Part shown: positions 51,688 to 60,800 of the stretch, one piece after another | How the letters are laid out: each line of letters starts with the position of its first letter | Position numbering within the stretch: the first letter of the stretch is position 1 | Assembly (NCBI RefSeq): GCF_044005705.1 | Contig: NZ_JBIPKE010000016.1 | Location: 62,001 to 126,000 of the forward strand | Direction of reading: 5' to 3' | Length of the DNA stretch: 64,000 nucleotides | DNA from: Marinoscillum luteum | GTDB lineage: Bacteria > Bacteroidota > Bacteroidia > Cytophagales > Cyclobacteriaceae | Notes under the pieces: generated by a model | Seen by the model: only the letters and a program-made list of their open reading frames with translations | The model's database searches: none | What the model was told of the DNA's origin: nothing | Program-made: the position numbers and the translations under genes

Positions 51688-52344
51688 TCAAACTATGTTG
51701 GGTTGGATTTCTTTCTCCCAGTACTTACAAAAGTGAGTGATTTTGCATTCCTCGCACTTGGGCTTACGTGCCAGGCAGACATATCGTCCGTGTAGAATCA
51801 ACCAGTGGTGGGCTTTATGTACATATTCGTTGGGTATATGCCTGACCAGCTGCTTCTCTACTTCCAGTGGAGTCTTTGCCGTTTGAGTAACCAGTCCCAG
51901 GCGTTTCGAAACGCGAAATACATGAGTGTCTACCGCCATGGCTGGCTGGTTGTAAAGCACCGACACCACGACATTGGCGGTTTTCCGCCCAACACCGGGC
52001 AGTTTTTGAAGATCTTCGTGTCTGTGTGGCACTTCTCCCCCAAAGTCCTCCATGATCATCTTACTGAGCCCCATGAGGTGCTTGCTTTTGTTATTTGGAT
52101 AAGACACACTTCTGATGAGCTCAAAGATTTCGTCAAAAGTGCCAGCGGCCATGTGCTCCGGCGTGGGAAATGCTTTGAATAGGGCGGGAGTTACTTTATT
52201 GATTCGCACGTCCGTGCACTGCGCACTCAGTACTACAGCCACCACCAATTCGAAAGGGCTGTTGTAGTTGAGCTCTGTTTGAGGCTCGGGAAATGCTTCC
52301 TTGAAGTATGATACAAACGCTTCGAAGCGCTCCTTTTTGGTCAT
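51688..52344 (-). CDS. nth: Endonuclease III (Nth)
   Basis: 218 residues. A DNA glycosylase/AP lyase for oxidised pyrimidines. The helix-hairpin-helix LPGVGRKTANVV carries the catalytic Lys, AVDTHVFRVSKRLGL the catalytic Asp, and the C-terminal 4Fe-4S cluster has the normal C-x6-C-x2-C-x5-C spacing (CLARKPKCEECKITHFC). Length is normal. It lies 43 bp downstream of the anti-sigma-like gene on the same strand. Confidence 0.96.
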   Translation of the reverse strand: MTKKERFEAFVSYFKEAFPEPQTELNYNSPFELVVAVVLSAQCTDVRINKVTPALFKAFPTPEHMAAGTFDEIFELIRSVSYPNNKSKHLMGLSKMIMEDFGGEVPHRHEDLQKLPGVGRKTANVVVSVLYNQPAMAVDTHVFRVSKRLGLVTQTAKTPLEVEKQLVRHIPNEYVHKAHHWLILHGRYVCLARKPKCEECKITHFCKYWEKEIQPNIV

Positions 52345-52387
52345 GTTTGATTTTAAAGTTCGGGCAAGTCAAAAACCGAACCTAAAA

Positions 52388-52621
52388 CTATACAGACTGT
52401 TTGTGATATCCCTTAGAGAAATTAAGGATTTTATCAACGGAGCTTTTCGAAGGAGAGAAAGACACCTTACCAAGATCTTTCTTTACTGCCTGCAACTTGT
52501 CCAGTTCGGAGCGCAAGTGGCTGTCAGTCAAAAGTGCTTTTTCAAGCACCTCTCGTTCGTTTTCATTGAGTTCGTCATAAAGAAACCTTACCAGGTCATT
52601 TTCTGTAAAAGTTTTGATCAT
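52388..52621 (-). CDS. Small anti-sigma-like protein
   Basis: 77 residues from the ATG at 52621 (a TTG two codons earlier is an alternative). It overlaps the end of the ECF sigma-factor gene by 26 nt. FTENDLVRFLYDELNENEREVLEKALLTDSHLRSEL resembles the zinc-less anti-sigma N-terminal helices (ASD-like, as in RsiW/ChrR relatives) and there is no membrane segment. Its position directly after an ECF sigma gene makes a cytoplasmic anti-sigma factor plausible; that is inference. Confidence 0.72.
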   Translation of the reverse strand: MIKTFTENDLVRFLYDELNENEREVLEKALLTDSHLRSELDKLQAVKKDLGKVSFSPSKSSVDKILNFSKGYHKQSV

Positions 52622-53195
52622 AGGCAATATTTGTATGTTGTAGCTTTTTCCTCAAATTGATTAAAGCATACCTCATTCTGCCTAGAGCGGTATTGATGCT
52701 CACGCCGGTGGTATCGGCGATTTCCTGAAAACTCATTTGCATATAATGCCTCATCACCAATACCTCCTTCTGAGCGTCAGGGAGCTCCTGTATATACTGC
52801 TTTAGCAGATTGTAAGTATCTCGTTTAATATGTTCGTCCTCGATTGATGCCTCAGAAAAATCCAGCGTATTGAACACATTGCTACCATCCTCCATCACGA
52901 TTTCAGGATTGCGCTTGGCTTTTCTGAAATGATCAATCGCGAGATTGTGAGCAATGCGCAACATCCACGGAAGAAACTTTCCCTCCTCGTTGTATTTGCC
53001 AGCTTTGATCGTCTTGATCGCTTTGATAAAAGCATCCTGCATCAGGTCTTCTGCCTGATAGCGATCTTTTACAATCAAATAAATAGTGGTAAACACCCTG
53101 TCCTTGTGTCGTTCGAGTAAAACTGCAAACGCCTCTTCGTTACCGTTTTTGTACTGAGACAGCAATTGGCCGTCGGTCAATTTAGTCTTGTGCAT
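52596..53195 (-). CDS. ECF-type RNA polymerase sigma factor
   Basis: 199 residues. Region 2 (AEDLMQDAFIKAIKTIKAGKYNEEGKFLPWMLRIAHNLAIDHFRKAKR, about 48-95) and region 4 (LPDAQKEVLVMRHYMQMSFQEIADTTGVSINTALGRMRYAL, about 138-178) are both complete; no region 1.1 or 3. The following small gene is probably its regulator. Promoter specificity is unknown. Confidence 0.93.
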   Translation of the reverse strand: MHKTKLTDGQLLSQYKNGNEEAFAVLLERHKDRVFTTIYLIVKDRYQAEDLMQDAFIKAIKTIKAGKYNEEGKFLPWMLRIAHNLAIDHFRKAKRNPEIVMEDGSNVFNTLDFSEASIEDEHIKRDTYNLLKQYIQELPDAQKEVLVMRHYMQMSFQEIADTTGVSINTALGRMRYALINLRKKLQHTNIAYDQNFYRK

Positions 53196-53328
53196 TAAGT
53201 CACCTGTTTAGTTAACGTAGAGGTCTATTACATATTGTCAGGGTTTGATGTGTAGGTTAAATTTTTTACTCGTGTAGAATCAAAACTATATGAATATTAT
53301 TTTACAAACAAATCTCCATTCGAATTTC

Positions 53329-53336
53329 TAATTTTG
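53329..53336 (+). promoter_or_regulatory. Candidate -7 box of uvrA
   Basis: TAATTTTG matches the phylum's TAnnTTTG element, 62 bp upstream of the uvrA ATG in the 202-bp gap between the divergent sigma-factor and uvrA genes. Confidence 0.4.
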
Positions 53337-53397
53337 CATTCTTTTATAATCAAAGCGCAAATACATTAGTTGTATCTGCGAACACGAAGCATTGAGC

Positions 53398-56193
53398 ATG
53401 GCCAAATCTATAGATCAGTACGATCCCAAGAAATTTATCATTATCAAAGGCGCCCGGGTAAACAACCTTAAAAATCTGGATGTGGCCATCCCCAGAGATC
53501 AGTTGGTGGTTATTACCGGTCTGTCCGGATCAGGCAAATCTTCCCTGGCTTTCGACACGCTTTTTGCTGAGGGTCAGCGAAAGTATGTGGAAAGCCTCAG
53601 CTCCTATGCCCGCCAGTTTCTGGGTCGTATGGAGAAACCCGAGGTGGATTACATAAAAGGTGTGGCTCCGGCCATAGCTATCGAACAGAAAGTGTCCAGC
53701 CGGAACCCACGGTCTACGGTGGGTACTACCACGGAGATTTATGACTACATGAAGCTGCTATTCGCCCGGATCGGGATCACCTACTCTCCGGTAAGCTGTA
53801 AGGCAGTAAGAAAAGATAGTGTCACAGATGTGGTGGATTTTATGCTCCGCCATGAGGAGGGTGAAAAACTGATCATTTCTGCTCCGATGAATATTAAGAA
53901 AGGCCGCACGGTAGAGGAGGAGCTGAAAATTTTGCTCAGTAAAGGCTACACCAGGATTTTGCTGGATGGCGAAACGGCCTTCATTGAGGACTTACTCCAG
54001 ACCAAGGTCACTAAGAAACATGCTTTTGAGATCTTGATAGACCGGGCGGTGGTGAAGAATGACGAGGAAAACCAGTTTAGACTGGCTGATTCTGTACAAA
54101 CCGCTTTTTTTGAGGGAGAGGGACGCTGCAAAGTGAACATTGTAGGGAAAGAAACCAGGGAGTTTTCTGATATTTTCGAGCTGGACGGCATTCGGTTTGA
54201 AGAGCCCACGATCAATCTTTTTTCCTTTAACAACCCGTATGGAGCGTGCCGAAGGTGTGAAGGGTTTGGGAAAATTTTGGGTATCGATCCGGAGATGGTG
54301 ATTCCGGATCCGAACCTTTCTGTTTATGAAGGAGCCATCGCTCCCTGGCGTGGAGAGACCATGCAAAAATGGAACGAGCCCCTGGTGAAGAACGGCATAC
54401 GTTTTGATTTTCCTATTCACAGGGCAGTCAATGAGCTGACGGAGGCCGAACATGAGTTGCTATGGACAGGGAATGAATATTTCGAAGGGCTCAATGAGTT
54501 TTTCAAACACCTGGAATCAAAAACCCACAAGATTCAATACCGCGTCATGCTTTCCCGATACAGAGGAAGGACAGTGTGCCCGGACTGCCGTGGTACTCGC
54601 CTGCGCAAAGATGCGGGCTATGTGAAAATCAATGGTGCTTCCCTCACAGACCTGGTGCTGAAGCCAGTAGATCAACTGTCTGGCTTTTTTCAAAACCTTC
54701 AACTGACGGATCATCAACAAGCGGTGGCCAAAAGAATCCTGAGTGAAATTACCAACCGCCTTTCCTATCTGGAGAAAGTGGGGCTGGGTTACCTCTCGCT
54801 TAACAGGCTGACTAATACATTATCGGGTGGCGAGTTTCAGCGGATCAAACTAGCTACTTCACTGGGTAGTGCGCTTGTTGGGTCCATGTACATTTTGGAT
54901 GAACCAAGCATTGGGCTTCACCCGAGAGATACAGACAGACTTATAGAGGTCTTACTTTCTCTCAAAAAACTGGGCAACTCTGTCATAGTGGTGGAGCATG
55001 AGGAGAAGGTGATGGAGGCGGCAGACCAAATCATCGATATCGGCCCTGCGGCAGGTGTACATGGAGGCGAGCTGGTCTATCAGGGGCGAATAGATCAGAT
55101 GAATGGGCAGACCGATTCGTACACTGCCAAGTATCTGCGAGGTGATGAGAAAATAGAGCTGCCGACCAGAAGGAGAAAATGGAATCAGTCCCTGACCATA
55201 GAGAAAGCTCGTGAAAACAACCTCCGCAATATAAATGTGGAAATTCCGCTCGGGGTGATGACGGTGGTCACCGGGGTGAGTGGTTCAGGAAAGTCTACCC
55301 TGGTTAAGAAAATTTTATACCCTGCGATTGGCAAAATGCTTGGTGTGACCGGCGAAGCAACAGGCAAGCATGATAAAATCTCTGGCGACTACAAGCGGAT
55401 AGATCAGATAGAGTTTGTAGATCAAAACCCGATAGGCAAGAGCTCCCGATCCAATCCTGTCACTTATGTGAAAGCATATGACGCCATCCGTCAGCTGTTT
55501 AGTGAGCTGCCACAGTCCAAAAACAATGGCTTCAAGCCGGCGCACTTCTCCTTTAATGTGGATGGTGGCCGATGTGAGGTATGTGAGGGAGAAGGCACGG
55601 TGAAAATAGAAATGCAGTTTATGGCGGACCTCAACCTGGAATGTGAAAACTGTAAAGGAAAGCGATTCAAAAAAGAGATCCTCGAAGTAAAGTACAAGGA
55701 GAAAGACATCTCTGAAATACTCGATCTGACCGTGGAGGAGGCCATTGAATTTTTTGATGACAAAGCAGCAATCGTGAATAAAATAAAGCCCCTTTTTGAT
55801 GTGGGTCTGGGTTATGTGAAACTTGGACAGTCCTCCAGCTCCCTCAGCGGCGGGGAAGCTCAGCGGGTAAAACTGGCCTCCTTTCTGGGCAAGGGAGGGA
55901 ACATCAAAAAAGACCATGTGATGTTCATCTTCGATGAGCCTACTACCGGCCTGCATTTTCATGATATCAAGAAGCTGCTCGATGCCCTTAATGCGCTGGT
56001 CAATGATGGTAACTCTGTTTTGATCATAGAGCACAATATGGAAATTGTGAAGAATGCTGATTGGATCATAGACCTGGGACCGGAGGGTGGTGAAAACGGA
56101 GGAAATCTCTGTTTTGCTGGTTTGCCGGAGGATATGGTTAAATTAGCCGAAAATCATACCGCGAGGTATCTGAAAGAGAAACTAACATCTTAA
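53398..56193 (+). CDS. uvrA: Excinuclease ABC subunit A (UvrA)
   Basis: 931 residues from the ATG at 53398 (a TTG at 53392 opens the frame two codons earlier). UvrA scans DNA for lesions in nucleotide excision repair. Two ABC modules: Walker A GLSGSGKSS near residue 41 and GVSGSGKST near 625, signatures LSGGEFQR near 474 and LSGGEAQR near 815, and zinc modules CRRCEGFGK...CPDCRGT and CEVCEGEGT...CENCKGK. Full length. Works with Mfd, which is in the same window. Confidence 0.98.
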   Translation: MAKSIDQYDPKKFIIIKGARVNNLKNLDVAIPRDQLVVITGLSGSGKSSLAFDTLFAEGQRKYVESLSSYARQFLGRMEKPEVDYIKGVAPAIAIEQKVSSRNPRSTVGTTTEIYDYMKLLFARIGITYSPVSCKAVRKDSVTDVVDFMLRHEEGEKLIISAPMNIKKGRTVEEELKILLSKGYTRILLDGETAFIEDLLQTKVTKKHAFEILIDRAVVKNDEENQFRLADSVQTAFFEGEGRCKVNIVGKETREFSDIFELDGIRFEEPTINLFSFNNPYGACRRCEGFGKILGIDPEMVIPDPNLSVYEGAIAPWRGETMQKWNEPLVKNGIRFDFPIHRAVNELTEAEHELLWTGNEYFEGLNEFFKHLESKTHKIQYRVMLSRYRGRTVCPDCRGTRLRKDAGYVKINGASLTDLVLKPVDQLSGFFQNLQLTDHQQAVAKRILSEITNRLSYLEKVGLGYLSLNRLTNTLSGGEFQRIKLATSLGSALVGSMYILDEPSIGLHPRDTDRLIEVLLSLKKLGNSVIVVEHEEKVMEAADQIIDIGPAAGVHGGELVYQGRIDQMNGQTDSYTAKYLRGDEKIELPTRRRKWNQSLTIEKARENNLRNINVEIPLGVMTVVTGVSGSGKSTLVKKILYPAIGKMLGVTGEATGKHDKISGDYKRIDQIEFVDQNPIGKSSRSNPVTYVKAYDAIRQLFSELPQSKNNGFKPAHFSFNVDGGRCEVCEGEGTVKIEMQFMADLNLECENCKGKRFKKEILEVKYKEKDISEILDLTVEEAIEFFDDKAAIVNKIKPLFDVGLGYVKLGQSSSSLSGGEAQRVKLASFLGKGGNIKKDHVMFIFDEPTTGLHFHDIKKLLDALNALVNDGNSVLIIEHNMEIVKNADWIIDLGPEGGENGGNLCFAGLPEDMVKLAENHTARYLKEKLTS

Positions 56194-56253
56194 ATGCACC
56201 CCAGCCCAGAGATGACTTTTTTAAGCATTTAAAAACAAAAGATTAAAACTGAA

Positions 56254-57015
56254 ATGAGAAAGAACATTGCAGCGGGAAACTGGAAAATGAATTTGGACCT
56301 TGCCAGTGGAAAGAAACTGGCCTCAGAAGTCATCAACATGGTCAATGATGAGGTTCAGAATGATGCGGAGGTGATTTTGATCCCGCCATTTACCCACCTC
56401 ACGGTGGTGAAGCAACTGATTGGGTCATCGACCAGCGTGCACCTGGGAGCACAGAACTGTAGCGATCAAAAAGGTGGCGCTTTTACAGGCGAAATCTCTA
56501 CCGAAATGCTCCAGTCAGTGGGAGTGGAATATGTTGTGGTAGGTCACAGCGAGCGCAGAGAGATCTTTGGAGAAGACAATGCTTTGCTGGCCGCAAAAAC
56601 CAAAGCGGTTTTGGCTCAGGGCCTGAAGCCCATTTATTGCTGTGGAGAGAAGCTCGAAACCAGAGAAGCCAATCAGCATTTTGACCTCAACAAAGCGCAA
56701 ATAGAAGAGGGTTTATTTGACCTGTCTAAAGCAGACATCCAGAAAGTGGTGATCGCTTATGAGCCTGTGTGGGCCATTGGCACTGGAGTTACGGCATCAT
56801 CCGATCAGGCGCAGGAAATGCACCAGTTCATCCGAGGACTTATTGCTGAAAAGTATGACCAGGAAACTGCGGATGGTATTTCCATTCTCTATGGTGGAAG
56901 TGTGAAGCCGGACAATGCCAAAGAACTATTCTCTCAGCCAGATGTGGATGGAGGACTTGTAGGCGGGGCCAGTTTGAAGTCGCGAGATTTTACTGACATT
57001 ATTAAATCATTTTAA
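56254..57015 (+). CDS. tpiA: Triosephosphate isomerase
   Basis: 253 residues. Interconverts dihydroxyacetone phosphate and glyceraldehyde 3-phosphate. Catalytic Lys11 in AGNWKMN, His in VVGHSERR near 96, and Glu in AYEPVWAIGTG near 168; phosphate loop YGGSVKPDN. ATG at 56254, 60 bp after uvrA. The stop TAA overlaps the ATG of prmA by one base, so the two are co-transcribed. Confidence 0.98.
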   Translation: MRKNIAAGNWKMNLDLASGKKLASEVINMVNDEVQNDAEVILIPPFTHLTVVKQLIGSSTSVHLGAQNCSDQKGGAFTGEISTEMLQSVGVEYVVVGHSERREIFGEDNALLAAKTKAVLAQGLKPIYCCGEKLETREANQHFDLNKAQIEEGLFDLSKADIQKVVIAYEPVWAIGTGVTASSDQAQEMHQFIRGLIAEKYDQETADGISILYGGSVKPDNAKELFSQPDVDGGLVGGASLKSRDFTDIIKSF

Positions 57016-57833
57016 TGAGTTTTATTACACTCAATATCACATGTAGTGAAGAAAAGAGAGAGCTTCTGATTGCAGAGCTCTCTCTTTTTCCTTTTGATGC
57101 TTTCGAAGAGACCGAGACCGGGTTATTGATTTCCTGCGAGGAGGCCGACTGGGAGGAGGAGCCTGTTTTTGCTGTACTAGCGAGGTACGAGGTGGAATGC
57201 AGGGTGGAGCGTGTGGAGAAGGTAAACTGGAATGAGGAGTGGGAAAAAAATTATGATCCCGTCATCGTTGAAGATCAGTGCATCGTTCGCGCCACATTTC
57301 ATGAGCCACGACCGGACTTTCCATATGAGATAATCATCACACCCAAAATGTCTTTCGGCACGGGCCATCATGCCACGACTTATCAGGTACTGAAACACCA
57401 GCTGCAGCTGGATCACAAGGGAAAAAAGGTATTGGATGTGGGCTGTGGTACGGGAGCTCTGGCCATCATGGCCCATAAACGTGGTGCCACAGACATTACC
57501 GCGGTGGACATCGATGAGTGGTGCATTGAAAATAGTGAGGAGAATTTCTCGTTAAATGGATGCGATCATGTGAAGCTCTCTCTCGGCGGAATAGAAACCG
57601 TTCAGGAGAATGACCCTTTTGACATCATTCTGGCAAATATTAACAAAAATGTACTTCTCGATCAGATTGGGGCATATAGTGAACGCTTGAAAAACAAGGG
57701 CACTTTGGTGTTGAGTGGTTTTTACACAGAAGACATTGCTGACCTGATGGCGGAGGCCGGAAAATTTGGATTGGTGCATCAGGAGCAGACGGAGCGAAAC
57801 CGATGGGCCATGTTGGCATTGAAAAAAGAATAA
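57015..57833 (+). CDS. prmA: Ribosomal protein L11 methyltransferase PrmA
   Basis: 272 residues. N-terminal substrate-recognition domain followed by a class I SAM methyltransferase with KKVLDVGCGTGALAIMA near residue 137 and the NIN motif region ILANINKNVLL near 208. PrmA trimethylates ribosomal protein L11. Overlaps the tpiA stop by one nucleotide. Confidence 0.95.
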   Translation: MSFITLNITCSEEKRELLIAELSLFPFDAFEETETGLLISCEEADWEEEPVFAVLARYEVECRVERVEKVNWNEEWEKNYDPVIVEDQCIVRATFHEPRPDFPYEIIITPKMSFGTGHHATTYQVLKHQLQLDHKGKKVLDVGCGTGALAIMAHKRGATDITAVDIDEWCIENSEENFSLNGCDHVKLSLGGIETVQENDPFDIILANINKNVLLDQIGAYSERLKNKGTLVLSGFYTEDIADLMAEAGKFGLVHQEQTERNRWAMLALKKE

Positions 57834-57863
57834 TTCTCTAAGCATTTCTCTAAATTTATCATC

Positions 57864-60800
57864 ATGAAGCGCCTAGGCCTGTTTGTTTTAATTGGAATGG
57901 CCCTCCTGTCGGAGGTTCAGGCACAGCGATCGTTTTCGGATGATAAGGCCACATTTTTTAATCAGGTAATGACCCGATTAAGGGCTTTGGATACAGAGCC
58001 AGCCCGAAAAGTGGCTTTCGATTTTAACAACGCCTGGACTGGCGCCTTCACTTCTGCCAATCAGGACATGATCCACTCAATTGCCCTTCAAATGGACAAA
58101 AAGGGCTATGGGTTCGATCCTTTTTTCTGGTACTATTTTAGTTACCTGGCGTTCGCCAATGCTCAGGCCAACCTTCCTTCCAGTGACATTGCTCAGGTTC
58201 TCAAGATCAATGACCAGATGGTGAAGACCATGAACAGGGAGGAATATCGCAACTTTCTCCTGGGCCTGAACATGTTTATGGCAAGGAGAATTATAGGCAA
58301 ATCCAAAAATGTTTTAGCACTCACGGACAATGGCACGTTCCAGTTCAAGTTATTGGACGAATACATAGAGCCGGTGGAGCAGATCGAAGAGCCGATAGAG
58401 GAGAAAGAGCCCCTAAACCCTCCGGACAATAAAGGAAGTCTGTGGAGTGGGCCACAGAATGATGATTGGAATTCCGGACAGAATGATCCCTGGGCAGATG
58501 ATGCTGATCCGTGGGATGACCAAAAGGATGACCCCTGGGCGGATGATGCTGACCCGTGGGCAGATGATGGGAAGTCCTCTTATGATGACAACTGGGTGGA
58601 TAGCGAAAACGTCTGGGGCTATGACGACTCGGGAGAGGTATTTGAAGAAAAGGCAGACCGGCAATTTGTGGAAACCATCGCTCAGGATTATGTAGCGGGT
58701 CTTCAGGCGAAATACAGGCATCCCGCTCTGGAAGGTCCTGCCATTCAACTGGAGAACAACAGTATGCTCATCGTTACGCCTTATGATTCTATGAGGATTA
58801 AAGAAACAGACGGCACTTTTTTATTGAAAAATCGCGTATACGCAGGAGAGAATGCAGTGATTAACTGGCCGGCAGACAATAGAAATTTCAAGGGGGCTGT
58901 GGTAAACCTGGGTAAATTTTACATCCGTGCCGATCGTGCTGATTTCTGGTCGCCCAACGCCACACTAACGTTCCCAAAACTGTTTCAGGGTAGTGTAAGT
59001 GGGGCTTATGAATTCAAAAGCCAAACCCGAAAGCCCAACCAGCTCAGTAATTTCCCAAAGTTCACCTCAAATGAATCCAATATTGACCTGATCCTGCCCA
59101 TGACGAATGTCAGGTACAGTGGAGGTATCGAAATCAGCGGAAACAGATTGTCCGGAGCTTCCGTTTCCAGAAGGCCCGGAAAACTGACCCTATTGGATGG
59201 CAAGGGTAATCAGGCTATACTCCGCAGTGAGCGGTTCGAATTTAGAGCCGACAGTGTGATCACTTCTGCCAGTGCCAGACTCACCATCAAGCACGGAAGC
59301 GATTCTCTTATTCACCCTTCTGTAGAGGTTTTCTACGATACCAAAACAAGAAAACTAGCTTTGCTCCGAACTAAGGAATACAACGTCACTCCTTTCGTGA
59401 GCAGCTATTTTCAGGTGAATGTGAATGCTCAGATCATTAATTGGGACATGAAAACCGATTCCATCAACTTTTCTATTCTCAATGGGAAGGATCTGATTCC
59501 CGTCACCATAGAGTCCAGGGACTTTTTCAGTCAGGAGCGGTTCAGTCGACTCAGTGCTGGCTTTCAGTTTCACCCGGTGATTACCAGCGTATTTTATGCC
59601 AATAAATTTAATACCCGTGAATTTGCGGATCAGGAGATCGCCAACCACTTCAATGTGCCCCTCAAGCAGGTAAGGGGAGCGATGAAGCTGCTGAAGCAAT
59701 TTGGTTTTGCTAAGTACAATCCGGAGACAGGTCTGGTGCAATTGAACGATAAGGCTTTTCATTACCACGATGCCTCAGGTCAGAAGGTGGACTACGATAA
59801 CCTGCTGATCCCATCTCTATCGCCGAACTTACCCAATGCTACCTGGAGACTGGACTCAGGCGATATGAAAGTAACGGGAGTCAGTCGTTTTTACTACACC
59901 TCAGATTTTAAGGTATATGCCGAACCAAAGGATCAGGTAATGACCCTTCTGAAAGGGCGCAATATCGAAATGGACGGCATGGTGAACGCCGGGGATTTTC
60001 AATACAAAGGAAAAGATTATCTCTTTGACTATGATCAGTTTTTGATCAACCTCCAGCAGGTGGATTCCATTCGGATTCAGATAGAGCTGCCGGATTCACT
60101 GAAGCAGGCAGGCCAGGAGAAGGTGTCTTTACAAAACCACCTCAACGAGACCTCTGGTACGCTGTACCTGGATGATCCGAGAAATAAATCAGGATTGAAA
60201 TCCTCGGCGGCCTTTCCTGATTTTGTGTCAGAGTCTGATGCCATCGTATATTTTGATGGGCCCGAGGTGCTCAATGGAGCTTATGACAAGTCGGTGAAGT
60301 TTATTATCCCACCATTTGATTCAGATAGCCTCAGTAGCCAGGAAGCGATTCGATTTGATGGGACATTCAATTCAGGTGGTATTTTTCCCAATTTTGAAGA
60401 GACACTGAGCCTGCAACCGGATCAATCCTTGGGCTTTATCCATCAAATCCCACCAGAGGGATATACCCTTTATGGGACCACAGCGCGTACCTATGAGAAT
60501 ATCCGGCTGAGTAATCAGGGGATGCGAGGAAAGGGAAAGATTGATTTCATTACCTCCACCATTTATTCCAAGGACTTTGTCTATTATCCCGATTCTGTGG
60601 CGGCATATGGCACAGGAGGGGTTATCCGTCCGGGAGAGGCCAATGGCGCCAGTTATCCTGAAGCTGTACTAGGTCCCTACCGCATGCACTGGGAGCCCCG
60701 TATTGACAGTATGTTTCTGAGAAATATCCGTAAGCCCTTCAAGTTTTACAATGCAACAGCAGAACTGGATGGAGCGGTAAACATCACTTCAAGGGGTGTA

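Noticed and set aside
55315..56034. 239-codon open frame on the minus strand
   Set aside because: Antisense shadow of uvrA.
58485..58570. Repeated DNA resembling a short array
   Set aside because: It is the coding sequence of the DPWADDADPW protein repeats; unit length and divergence do not fit CRISPR.
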